A stretch of DNA of 64,000 nucleotides from Chondrinema litorale (GTDB lineage: Bacteria > Bacteroidota > Bacteroidia > Cytophagales > Flammeovirgaceae), in assembly GCF_026250525.1 (NCBI RefSeq), contig NZ_CP111043.1:1849421-1913420 (forward strand), written 5' to 3'. Shown piece by piece: positions 26,745-35,266 of this stretch; positions within the stretch are counted from its first letter, which is position 1, and each line of letters begins with the position of its first letter. A model generated the notes under the pieces. The model saw only the letters and a program-made list of their open reading frames with translations, was not told where the DNA came from and made no database searches. The position numbers and the translations under genes were made by a program.

Positions 26745-29700
26745 ATGTTTCAGCTCTCGTTTTTAAAAACTTTTAGATTCTATATACTCATTTTTACAGC
26801 ATCATTCTCATTTGCTTCTGCATGTGGAGGGAATGATCCTGACCCAGAAGTTCTTAAAGCGAAACTTGCCAGAGAAGCAGCTGAAAAGGCTTATAAAGAG
26901 TATTTAACCAAACAGCAAACCTGGGCAGACTCAGTATATGCTTTAATGTCTGAGAAAGAAAGAATAGGCCAACTTATAATGGCTACTACTTACTCTAACC
27001 TATCTGCAAACCATGTAGAAGGTATAGAAAAACTGATAAAAGAATATGCCATTGGCGGATTAATTTTTATGCAGGGAGGTCCGGTAAGACAGGTTAAATT
27101 GGTAAACCGCTATCAAAAACTTTCTAAAATTCCGCTAATGATCGCCATGGATGCCGAATATGGCTTAGCTATGCGATTAGACAGCACCCTTATGTTTCCT
27201 AAAAGTATTACACTGGGAGCCATTCAGAATGAAAGAATGATATATGAAATGGGTGGTGAAATTGCCAGGCAAATTAGAAGAGTTGGGGCGCATATCGATT
27301 TTGCTCCTGTTGCAGATATCAATACCGATCCAGAAAACCCGGTAATTGGTTTCCGTTCTTTTGGAGAAGAGAAAGGGAATGTGGCTAAAAAAGCCATTGC
27401 TTATATGAAAGGGCTACAACATAATGGTGTAATTGCTTCGGCAAAACATTTTCCCGGACATGGAGATACAAATGCCGATTCTCATTATTCATTGCCACTT
27501 ATAAAACATTCTAAAGAGCGCATTCTTGAGACCGAATTATTTCCTTTTAAAGAAATGATTGCTGACTCAGTACTGAGTGTAATGGTCGCTCACTTAAACG
27601 TACCTGCATTAGACAGTACACCTAACCTTCCAACATCATTATCTAAAAAAGTAATTACAGATTTACTCATAGACAGCCTAGGTTTTAAAGGACTTGTGTT
27701 TACAGATGCGCTAAACATGCAAGGTGTTGCTAAATACTTTAAGCCTGGCGAAATAGCAGTAAAAGCATTGGTTGCTGGAAACGACATTTTACTTTCTCCT
27801 GAAGATATTCCAGCCTGTATTACGGCTGTTGAAAAAGCCATTGCCGATGGTACACTTAATTGGAGCGCCATCGAGTTTAAAGCTAAAAAAATATTAAAAG
27901 CTAAATACTTTTTAGGTCTTAATCATTTTACACCTATATCTGAAAATAATGTAATTGAAGACCTTAATACTCCAAAAGCTCGTGCTATTAAGCAATTACT
28001 TTATGAGCAAGCTTTTACAATCGCCAGTAACAAAGATAGCTTTCTGCCAATAAGCAAAATAGACAGTATAAATTTTGCATCACTAAGTATTGGAGAAGCA
28101 GAAGAAAGTACTTTCCAAAGATATTTGAGTAAGTACACCACAATTGAAAACCTACATATTGCAAAGAACCAAGCTAGTACTTCGCAGCTAGATCAATTGT
28201 ATGAAAAATTAAAAGAAAAAGATGCTGTTTTTGTCGGTTTGCATAATATGAATAACCGCAGATCTAGACAGTATGGTTTGAGTAATGCAGTACTAGCTTT
28301 TATTAAAAAACTCGAAAAAGAGACCAAAGTAGTTCCAGTAGTTTTTGGCAATCCATATAGCTTAAAATACCTCGAAGAAAGTGATTATTTGGTTTGCGCT
28401 TACGAAGATGATACACTCGCTCAAATAGCTGCTGCACAAGCATTATTTGGTGCTGTAAATGCAAATGGTAAATTACCAGTAACTGCTTCAGAAAAGTTTA
28501 AAGCAGGTGATGGTATTCAAGTAGCTACTTTAGGTAGAATGGGTTTTGGTGTACCTGAAATTGCCGGAATGGAAAGTACGGTATTAGCAAAGATTGATTC
28601 TATTGTAAAATATGCAATTGGTATAGAAGCAGCTCCCGGATGCCAGATACTTGTTGCTAGAGATGGCAGAATTGTATACGACAAATCTTTTGGGCATCAT
28701 ACTTATAGCAAAAAGACCAGTGTAAGTAATGAATCTGTTTATGACATTGCTTCTCTTTCAAAAGTGCTGGGCACATTGCAAGCAGTAATGATGCTTGAAC
28801 AGCAAAATAAAATCGATCTAGATAAAAAAGCTTCTGATTACCTACCAGAATTGGCAAATACCAATAAGGAAAATATGGTAATTAAGGATATACTTTCTCA
28901 TCAAGCTGGTTTAAAAGCTTTTTATCCTTTTTGGAGCTATGTTACAGAAAATGGAGAAAACAATCCTAATTACCTTTCATACGAACAAAAAGAAGGATAT
29001 TCTGTGCAAATTAGCCCTGACTTATTTGCATTAGATCATATTGCAGACTCTGTTTGGCAGTGGTTAATAGATACAGACCTTGCTAGAAACCGCTATGGAT
29101 ACAGCAAGCCAACTTATAGATACAGCGACTTAGGTTTTATGATGATGAAAAGAATTGTAGAAAGAGTGAGTGGACAACCTCTCGATCAATTTCTTTCTCA
29201 ATACATTTATCAACCTTTAGGGCTAAAGCATATCACTTACAATCCGATTGAAAAAATAGATAAAGACCAGATTGTACCAACCGAAATGGATATTTACCAA
29301 AGAAAAGGATTGGTACACGGTTATGTGCATGACCCTGCATCAGCATTGAGCGGTGGTGTAGACGGACATGCAGGTTTGTTTAGTAATGCCTACGACATTT
29401 CGGTAGTATTACAGATGAACCTACAAGAAGGCTTTTACGGTGGCAACTGGTACATTCAACCAGAAACAATTGCCAAGTTTAATCACAGATATTTCGATAA
29501 TAACAGACGCGGGCTTGGTTGGGACAAACCTCCATTAAGAAATGTAAGAGCCAGTTCTTCTGAACTTAGCTCAGACTTAACTTTTGGTCATACAGGTTTT
29601 ACTGGTACTTGTGGTTGGGTAGACCCAGCTTACAATCTGGTATATGTATTCCTTTCAAACAGAATCCATCCTTTTGTTGGTAATCAAAAACTGATTAGAG

Positions 29701-29789
29701 AAAACATCAGAACTAAAATTCAAGATGTAATCTATGAGTCTTTACAGGGCATTCCAATAGAAAGTGTTACTGGTAGAGCTGGTAAATAA
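26745..29789 (+). CDS. Lipoprotein GH3 beta-N-acetylhexosaminidase fused to a beta-lactamase-fold serine hydrolase
   Basis: 1014 residues. The N-terminus has a signal with a lipobox-like ASAC (Cys27). Residues about 60-390 are a NagZ-like GH3 domain: SAKHFPGHGDTNADSH (232-247) with the His/Asp catalytic loop and VFTDALNMQG with nucleophile Asp321. A GH3 C-terminal-like domain follows to about 600. Residues about 610-1000 are a class C beta-lactamase/penicillin-binding fold with the SxxK motif SLSK (Ser670, Lys673), the second motif YSD (793-795) and FGHTGFTG in place of KTG. Both halves act on cell-wall material by family, so a periplasmic peptidoglycan recycling role is likely. The fusion itself is known in Bacteroidota. 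It converges with the GT9 gene with only two bases between stops. Confidence 0.88.
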   Translation: MFQLSFLKTFRFYILIFTASFSFASACGGNDPDPEVLKAKLAREAAEKAYKEYLTKQQTWADSVYALMSEKERIGQLIMATTYSNLSANHVEGIEKLIKEYAIGGLIFMQGGPVRQVKLVNRYQKLSKIPLMIAMDAEYGLAMRLDSTLMFPKSITLGAIQNERMIYEMGGEIARQIRRVGAHIDFAPVADINTDPENPVIGFRSFGEEKGNVAKKAIAYMKGLQHNGVIASAKHFPGHGDTNADSHYSLPLIKHSKERILETELFPFKEMIADSVLSVMVAHLNVPALDSTPNLPTSLSKKVITDLLIDSLGFKGLVFTDALNMQGVAKYFKPGEIAVKALVAGNDILLSPEDIPACITAVEKAIADGTLNWSAIEFKAKKILKAKYFLGLNHFTPISENNVIEDLNTPKARAIKQLLYEQAFTIASNKDSFLPISKIDSINFASLSIGEAEESTFQRYLSKYTTIENLHIAKNQASTSQLDQLYEKLKEKDAVFVGLHNMNNRRSRQYGLSNAVLAFIKKLEKETKVVPVVFGNPYSLKYLEESDYLVCAYEDDTLAQIAAAQALFGAVNANGKLPVTASEKFKAGDGIQVATLGRMGFGVPEIAGMESTVLAKIDSIVKYAIGIEAAPGCQILVARDGRIVYDKSFGHHTYSKKTSVSNESVYDIASLSKVLGTLQAVMMLEQQNKIDLDKKASDYLPELANTNKENMVIKDILSHQAGLKAFYPFWSYVTENGENNPNYLSYEQKEGYSVQISPDLFALDHIADSVWQWLIDTDLARNRYGYSKPTYRYSDLGFMMMKRIVERVSGQPLDQFLSQYIYQPLGLKHITYNPIEKIDKDQIVPTEMDIYQRKGLVHGYVHDPASALSGGVDGHAGLFSNAYDISVVLQMNLQEGFYGGNWYIQPETIAKFNHRYFDNNRRGLGWDKPPLRNVRASSSELSSDLTFGHTGFTGTCGWVDPAYNLVYVFLSNRIHPFVGNQKLIRENIRTKIQDVIYESLQGIPIESVTGRAGK

Positions 29790-29791
29790 GC

Positions 29792-30823
29792 TCAAGGAAT
29801 CCAAAAGTCGAAAACAATATCATTCATACATTTAAAGTGTCCTTTGGGGCACTTTTTATAGCCTATTTTAGAGCAAGGTCTGCATTTTAATTTATTATTT
29901 TCATAAACCACAAACTCTGTTCTGTATGGGTACATACCAAAGTATGGAGTAGTATTCCCCCAAATTGAATAAATCTTTTTCTGGAAAGCAGCTGCAATGT
30001 GCATTAAGCCTGTATCATGAGTAAAAACAGCTCTGGCATTTTTAAGTACAGATGCAGATTGATTAAGATTAAACTTGCCACAAGCATTAAAAACAATGGT
30101 TTTTTTACCAAGTTCTTTTAATCCTTCCTCATATGGTTTATTTCCTTCTCGCTTCTCAAAAAAACTGGCAATCTGTTCACCTACTTCCACATCTTCTTTT
30201 CCGCCAAGTAAAATCACAGGTTTGTTAATACGATCACAAACTTCGATAATTCGCTTTACTGGCAATTTTTTCGTAGCAAACTGCCCGCCTATTGCAAAAG
30301 CTACATAACTATTCTGATGAGTTTCTGGCAACCAGCTATTTTCAACCTCGTCTTTATCCGGAATAAAATAATCTAAACCAAAAGTATCCATCTCAACTCC
30401 CAATGGTTTTACTGTCTCCATATATCGGTCGACTATATGCACATTAGGCATTTTATTTACTTTTAGGTTTACAAACAGCCACTTTTCTCTATTGAGTTTA
30501 TTAAAAGATTTCGAAGAAATGCCCAGTCTGCTTTTTATAATTAATGTTCTTAAATTATGATGAAGATCGACTATAAAATCGAACTGCTCTTGTTTTAACT
30601 CAGTTATTAAATCGTTTAGACTACCATCCAATGTATGGATTTTATCTATATAAGGATTAGAAGAAAGAATACTTGTATAAGACTTTTTTGTACAGTAATG
30701 TAACTGTACTCCTTTAAGCTGGGTCTTAATTGTTCTTACAACTGGAGTAGTCAAAACTATATCACCAATTGAAGAAAAACGAAGTATTAAAATCTTCAGA
30801 TTTTTTTGTGGCTTATTACTCAT
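29792..30823 (-). CDS. Glycosyltransferase family 9 (heptosyltransferase-like)
   Basis: 343 residues with two Rossmann halves. The N-terminus LKILILRFSSIGDIVLTTPV (residues 9-28) is the family signature and the C-terminal half has VILLGGKEDVEVGEQI near 198 and FTHDTGLMHIAAAFQKKIYS near 268, with the donor-binding D-T-G-L-M-H. Related enzymes add heptose to lipopolysaccharide core. A final Cys-rich tail (KCRPCSKIGYKKCPKGHFKC) is typical of this subgroup and may bind metal. The actual sugar in this organism is unknown. The gene is monocistronic by context. Confidence 0.87.
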   Translation of the reverse strand: MSNKPQKNLKILILRFSSIGDIVLTTPVVRTIKTQLKGVQLHYCTKKSYTSILSSNPYIDKIHTLDGSLNDLITELKQEQFDFIVDLHHNLRTLIIKSRLGISSKSFNKLNREKWLFVNLKVNKMPNVHIVDRYMETVKPLGVEMDTFGLDYFIPDKDEVENSWLPETHQNSYVAFAIGGQFATKKLPVKRIIEVCDRINKPVILLGGKEDVEVGEQIASFFEKREGNKPYEEGLKELGKKTIVFNACGKFNLNQSASVLKNARAVFTHDTGLMHIAAAFQKKIYSIWGNTTPYFGMYPYRTEFVVYENNKLKCRPCSKIGYKKCPKGHFKCMNDIVFDFWIP

Positions 30824-31003
30824 TTTTCAAAACTAAAAAATCAATCCTGATAAGACCGAATAAAATTTTATCCTTTGCTAAAGTTTTTACTTTTCGCTAA
30901 CTTAATAAGTATTTTCATCCAATTTTTAAGTAAAAAATGCATGCTACCCTAAGTGCTTTTTTTTAATCTAAAAATAACTTATACACATTTAGCTACTATC
31001 TCT

Positions 31004-32248
31004 ATGAAAACCTATATTCTAATTACAGTTTTCATTTACAGTTTATCTGCTTCTGTTTTTGCACAAACTGATTTTAATGAAAAGGACCTTGCCTATTCAC
31101 CCAGAAAAGAATCACAAAGGCTTTTCGAGTCTGCTTCTAATTTTATGGATAAAGGTTTATACGATAAAACTGAGAACCTTTTAAGTGAGGCCATAAAAAT
31201 ATATCCGCATAATACAGAAGCATGGAGCTTAAGAGCCATGTGCAGAGAAAGACTAAACAAACCAGAAGATGCGATACAAGATTATGAGATGCTAATGAAA
31301 TTGGAGCCCAGTAGATATGATGCACTATTTAGCAAGTCTGTATTGTATTACGAAATTAAAAGATATCCATTAGCGATTGAAGGCTTTGACCAACTATTGC
31401 AAATACCTAAAAATGAAACGACTGCTGTATTTTTTAAAGGCACTAATTATAACAATTCTGGTCAAACCCAATTCAATAGAATTATTACTTTAGAAAAACA
31501 AGATGCAGAAATTTACCACTATCGCGGTTTGGCAAAAATGGCTCTAAAATACCGAGATGGAGCACTAGCAGATTTTAATACAGCCATTGAGTTAAACAAA
31601 GAAGAAGCTGACTTCTATGTAAATCGCGGATTGGTTTATTTAGATAAAAAGGAAATGGAACCAGCAATTACTGATTTCCAAAGTGCTTTAGAGATAAACC
31701 CAGAACACAGTCTGGCACTTTACAACCTTTCTCTTGCTGGTAAAAACCACGAAGATGCGTTAAAAGCATTAGATAAAGTTATTTCTCTAGAAGATGGCTT
31801 CCCATCGGCTTATGCCAACAGAGCCTTTGCTCGACTCGAAAGCGGCGACTATAAAGGTGCCATAGCCGATTATGATACAGCCATTATGCTAAATGATACA
31901 CAGGCAGAATATTATTCGAACAGGGGGATTGCCCATAAAAAAGCCAAACACTACAATTCGGCTATTAGAGATTTTGGTAAAGCCATTCGCTTAGCTCCAG
32001 ATTGGTCTAAAAACTATGCTTTACGCGGCGATGTATATTACAAAACAGCTAAGTTTACAGAAGCAGTAGAAGATTTCTCTGCAGCAATTGCATATGATCC
32101 GCAGAATGGAAATTACTATTACAACAGAGGTTTGGCAAGAAAGCTTTCTGGTGAGTCTGCCGGATGTTGTAGTGATCTAAGACAGGCGGTAAACATGGGA
32201 ATAAAACATGCATCTAAAGCATTAGATGCCTATTGTAAAGAAGAATAA
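31004..32248 (+). CDS. Exported TPR-repeat protein
   Basis: I chose the ATG at 31004 because it starts a signal peptide (MKTYILITVFIYSLSASVFA, cleaved before QTDF). The upstream in-frame GTG at 30953 would add 17 residues and hide that signal. The mature protein, about 395 residues, is almost entirely TPR repeats, about nine or ten, for example NTEAWSLRAMCRERLNKPED, AEIYHYRGLAKMALKYRDGA and NGNYYYNRGLARKLSG, with a Cys pair in the last (SAGCCSDL). Such proteins are periplasmic scaffolds. A specific partner is not indicated by the neighbours. Confidence 0.82.
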   Translation: MKTYILITVFIYSLSASVFAQTDFNEKDLAYSPRKESQRLFESASNFMDKGLYDKTENLLSEAIKIYPHNTEAWSLRAMCRERLNKPEDAIQDYEMLMKLEPSRYDALFSKSVLYYEIKRYPLAIEGFDQLLQIPKNETTAVFFKGTNYNNSGQTQFNRIITLEKQDAEIYHYRGLAKMALKYRDGALADFNTAIELNKEEADFYVNRGLVYLDKKEMEPAITDFQSALEINPEHSLALYNLSLAGKNHEDALKALDKVISLEDGFPSAYANRAFARLESGDYKGAIADYDTAIMLNDTQAEYYSNRGIAHKKAKHYNSAIRDFGKAIRLAPDWSKNYALRGDVYYKTAKFTEAVEDFSAAIAYDPQNGNYYYNRGLARKLSGESAGCCSDLRQAVNMGIKHASKALDAYCKEE

Positions 32249-32270
32249 CTGTTTAAAAACAGTTATTCTT
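32241..32270. terminator. Hairpin spanning both stop codons of a convergent pair
   Basis: AAGAATAACTGTT (32241-32253) pairs perfectly with AACAGTTATTCTT (32258-32270) around TAAA. The stop codons of the TPR gene (32248) and nadD (32263) both lie within the stem. T-runs are weak. Confidence 0.6.
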
Positions 32271-32838
32271 TATAAAACCTTTTCAGCTTAATAAAAGCTT
32301 CCACTTCTTCTGGTACCAAATATTTGATCGATTTATCATTCTTAATCGCATTTCTAATAAAAGTAGCAGAAATCTCTACCATCGGTGCATCAATCAAATT
32401 TACTTTCGGATGCTTTAATAAATCTGTTTTTGGAGAATTTGGGCGAGGATACACCAACAATCCATACTGGTTTAAAATGGTATCATGGTTTTTCCATTTA
32501 TGAAAATTATTCAGGTTGTCTTCTCCCACGATTAAAACAAACTCATATTTCGGGTATTTATCTGTAAGCCAAGCGAGCGTATCTGCGGTATAGCTTGGCT
32601 TAGGCATATTAAACTCAATATCAGTTGCATTAAACTTGGGATTATCTGCTATCGCCTGCCTAACCATGCTAAACCGATCAAACTCGTGTAGCAAATTATT
32701 TTTTCGTTTAAAAGGGTTCTGTGGCGAAACTACAAACCATACTTGATCAAGATTTGCGTTTTCTACCATTGCATTAGCCAATATTAAATGGCCAACATGT
32801 ATCGGGTTAAAAGAACCAAAAAAAAGACCTACTTTCAT
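32263..32838 (-). CDS. nadD: Nicotinate-nucleotide adenylyltransferase
   Basis: 191 residues, normal for NadD. It transfers AMP from ATP to nicotinate mononucleotide in NAD synthesis. The nucleotidyltransferase signature is GLFFGSFNPIHVGHLILA at residues 4-21 and the second is ISATFIRNAI near 161, with FVVSPQNPFKRK and LIVGEDNLNNFHKW between them. It is the last gene of a minus-strand run, 21 bases after the beta-rich exported protein gene, which itself follows the YhhN gene by four bases. Confidence 0.93.
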   Translation of the reverse strand: MKVGLFFGSFNPIHVGHLILANAMVENANLDQVWFVVSPQNPFKRKNNLLHEFDRFSMVRQAIADNPKFNATDIEFNMPKPSYTADTLAWLTDKYPKYEFVLIVGEDNLNNFHKWKNHDTILNQYGLLVYPRPNSPKTDLLKHPKVNLIDAPMVEISATFIRNAIKNDKSIKYLVPEEVEAFIKLKRFYKE

Positions 32839-32859
32839 AAACCAACATCAATATATATA

Positions 32860-33954
32860 CTACCTGCCCAGTTCTATTTTTCCACTACCACCAGTTTTTA
32901 AAATTACCGTTCTGTTTTCGGTATCTCCACTACCTACTTTACCTTTCCACTGAGCTTCTTTTGCTTTTTCATTTAAGAAAGTTTTTTTCAATTCAGTATC
33001 AGTCTCAGGTATTTTTACATGATCTTCTTTACCCGTAAGTTCCAGTTCGAAGGTTAGATTTTTAGAAAAATCCATAAAAATATCTGCATTGCTTTTACCT
33101 TCGATACTTATAGACTCCATATCTGAGGTAACTTCTTCTACTGAGATATAGCCAAAGGTCAAGTTAAAATCTGTAATCCCATTCAACTTTTCAATATTAA
33201 TCTTAGAAAGTGTGCTTTTACCACTTAAACCGCCTAGGCTTAGGCATTTAATTTCATCGTTTTTACTATCGAGAAATAAACTTTCGAGATTACCAGCATT
33301 TAACTTACAACCATTTACATTGCTGTTGTAAACTATATTTTTTCCCGATTTCACATCTAATGATGAGTTTTCTAAAGTTAAGCTCCCATCTGCCATAGAT
33401 GTAATTGTACCTTCGGCACCTTTTAATGTAAGCTTGAGTGAGCCAGTAATTTTATCGAGCTTTAATTCACCATCATTCAACTCAATGGTATAATCGCTAC
33501 TCACATCTGCAATTTGAATATCACCATTTTTTTGATAAACATCCAGATTAAGCCCTTTCGGTACTTCTACTTGGTAAGTTATATTCATATTATTATTAAA
33601 TGCATCACCTACACTCTTTACCAAACTTTTAAAGGCATTTGCTTTTGCATCTAATCTTGTATGTGCAGAAATTACTTTTCCTTCTTTTTCCATTACCACA
33701 GAAACTCTGTCGAGCGACTCTTGGGTACTTTCTGCGTCTTTCCCTTCTGTTTCGACATGTACAGCTATTTTCAGTTCAGTGCCAGAAACTTCTTTGATGA
33801 TAATCTTGCCGTATTCGTTTTCCAAATCGAGTAAATCTCCATCTTCAATCGAAAAGCTTTCACTAAAATCTTTTTCTAGTTTTTCCTGAGCTTGTACTTG
33901 TAAAGTGAGTATTAATCCTAATACACCTAAACTGTATTTCAGTAACTTATTCAT
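32860..33954 (-). CDS. Exported beta-rich protein, DUF4097/adhesin-like
   Basis: 364 residues from the ATG at 33954. An upstream TTG at 33969 is in frame but would overlap the preceding gene, and the ATG starts a good signal peptide (MNKLLKYSLGVLGLILTLQV, cleaved near QAQEK). The mature chain is a series of short beta strands with repeated L-x-L-x-x-x-x-G turns (GDIQIADVSSDYTIELNDG, KLDKITGSLKLTLKG), as expected for a right-handed beta-solenoid of the DUF4097 type. Similar proteins in Bacteroidota are periplasmic or cell-surface and uncharacterised. It is the middle gene of yhhN/this/nadD. Confidence 0.65.
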   Translation of the reverse strand: MNKLLKYSLGVLGLILTLQVQAQEKLEKDFSESFSIEDGDLLDLENEYGKIIIKEVSGTELKIAVHVETEGKDAESTQESLDRVSVVMEKEGKVISAHTRLDAKANAFKSLVKSVGDAFNNNMNITYQVEVPKGLNLDVYQKNGDIQIADVSSDYTIELNDGELKLDKITGSLKLTLKGAEGTITSMADGSLTLENSSLDVKSGKNIVYNSNVNGCKLNAGNLESLFLDSKNDEIKCLSLGGLSGKSTLSKINIEKLNGITDFNLTFGYISVEEVTSDMESISIEGKSNADIFMDFSKNLTFELELTGKEDHVKIPETDTELKKTFLNEKAKEAQWKGKVGSGDTENRTVILKTGGSGKIELGR

Positions 33955-33958
33955 TTTT

Positions 33959-34642
33959 TTATTTGTCAAATTTCTCTTCTATTAAACCCCTTACAATTAA
34001 ATATTGTGCTGCTATATATGTCCCTAAAATCCAGATTCCTGCGTAAGGGATTTGGAATGTAAACTTGTTAATTCCAATTAAAGAATCTGATATAAGAAAC
34101 AGCAATGAACCTGTAAAAATTAAAGAAAAGCTTTTTTCAGCTACATATCCTTTTCTGTTTAATGCTGTGGCTGCCATTGCTGTTAATGCAGCAGCATACA
34201 CAAAAACGGCAATTCTCATAAAATGTTCAAGTTGATGGTACATAGCCGTAAATAATGAACCCGCATAGATCAAAAAGAACAGTAAAAAATAGGGTTGCAT
34301 CACCAAAATACTTTTTCTTATATCTTTTTGCAGTACTGGTTTCATAAAAACCTGTAAATAACTAACTTGACAGACTAAAAAACTCGCTAAACCTAAAATA
34401 AAAAAACTTTCATGTTGTTTTTGAAACATTAGCAGTACATCACCAAGTAAGGCAAAGCTAAATGCAATTAAAGTATTTTTTTCGAGCTGATTTTTTTGAG
34501 TGTTTAATAGATAATAAGAAATTACCCAAAGCATAATACATGGCTTTGCTAAGTACATAAGCCAGTCTATTTGTAGAAATTCAGCAGTAAGTACTAGTAT
34601 CGAAATAATGATAATGGCAATATGGAAAAGTCTGTTTTTCAT
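33959..34642 (-). CDS. YhhN family membrane protein (lysoplasmalogenase-like)
   Basis: 227 residues with about eight transmembrane helices. The pattern YLAKPCIMLWVI near residue 31, FALLGDVLLM near 68 and GSLLFLISDSLIGINKF near 178 is that of the YhhN/TMEM86 family, whose animal members hydrolyse lysoplasmalogen. The conserved acidic residues of the G-D and S-D motifs are present. The bacterial substrate is uncertain. It is first in a tight three-gene minus-strand operon and diverges from the NDT-TIR system. Confidence 0.82.
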   Translation of the reverse strand: MKNRLFHIAIIIISILVLTAEFLQIDWLMYLAKPCIMLWVISYYLLNTQKNQLEKNTLIAFSFALLGDVLLMFQKQHESFFILGLASFLVCQVSYLQVFMKPVLQKDIRKSILVMQPYFLLFFLIYAGSLFTAMYHQLEHFMRIAVFVYAAALTAMAATALNRKGYVAEKSFSLIFTGSLLFLISDSLIGINKFTFQIPYAGIWILGTYIAAQYLIVRGLIEEKFDK

Positions 34643-34799
34643 GTCAGCTTAATTTTAAACAAAGCTATAAATTAAAAAATGCTGCTTTTAGGCGAAATTT
34701 AATGAAAAGTGATAAAGTAAGCGGATTATTAGCCATGTATATACACATGAAAGTGCATAATGATTTAATTAGCATGATGAAATAAAAAATCTTTATATT

Positions 34800-34806
34800 G
34801 AGGGAG
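34800..34806 (+). promoter_or_regulatory. Shine-Dalgarno-like sequence before the small NDT-like gene
   Basis: GAGGGAG lies ten bases before the ATG at 34817. Purine-rich ribosome sites are rare in this window, so its presence here is notable. It supports the ATG chosen. Confidence 0.4.
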
Positions 34807-34816
34807 AATTTTAACC

Positions 34817-35266
34817 ATGGCAAAAGTATTTTTAGGCGGTGTAGGTAATGAGTCTTCTTGGAGGGAGCAAATAATTCCGAACTTAACAATCGGTTATGTA
34901 GACCCATTGCAAGAAGATAATACACACCAAAAGCAATCAGGATATGCACCATTAAGCAAACCACGTGTTTCTGTAAATAATGCCATGTATACTTCTGCCA
35001 ATGCTGCTGCTAACACATGCGATTTTTTACTGTATGTGATTACTCCTTTAATGCAAGGTTTTTATCTGATACCCGCTTTAATAGAAGATTCTAATAAAAA
35101 ACCAGAGAAAACACTGTTTTGCGCAGTTTTCGAAGAAAACCATAAATTGTTTACTCCACACCAAAAAAAGTCTTTAGAAGCAACAGGGAAAATGGTTGAA
35201 AGAAATGGAGGTAGATGGCTTAAATCACTGGACGAAGTCGTGAATTTTTTGAATAGTTATCAATGA
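34817..35266 (+). CDS. Stand-alone nucleoside 2-deoxyribosyltransferase-like protein (PF15891 type)
   Basis: 149 residues, one domain. KVFLGGVGNESSWREQIIP at 3-21 and CDFLLYVITPLMQGFY near 70 match the nucleoside 2-deoxyribosyltransferase-like group, a Rossmann-like fold related to enzymes that cleave N-glycosidic bonds. It is clearly paralogous to the first 130 residues of the next protein. Where that copy has GFYALAEVTDD, this one has GFYLIPALIED: the Glu of the pair is Ala. If that Glu is the nucleophile, as I infer by alignment to classical family members, this copy is inactive. Its stop overlaps the next start as ATGA, so the two are translated together. Confidence 0.75.
   Translation: MAKVFLGGVGNESSWREQIIPNLTIGYVDPLQEDNTHQKQSGYAPLSKPRVSVNNAMYTSANAAANTCDFLLYVITPLMQGFYLIPALIEDSNKKPEKTLFCAVFEENHKLFTPHQKKSLEATGKMVERNGGRWLKSLDEVVNFLNSYQ

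Noticed and set aside
34665..34964. Minus-strand 99-codon frame across the start of the NDT-like gene
   Set aside because: It overlaps the well-supported NDT-like gene and the divergent promoter region; its composition is not protein-like.
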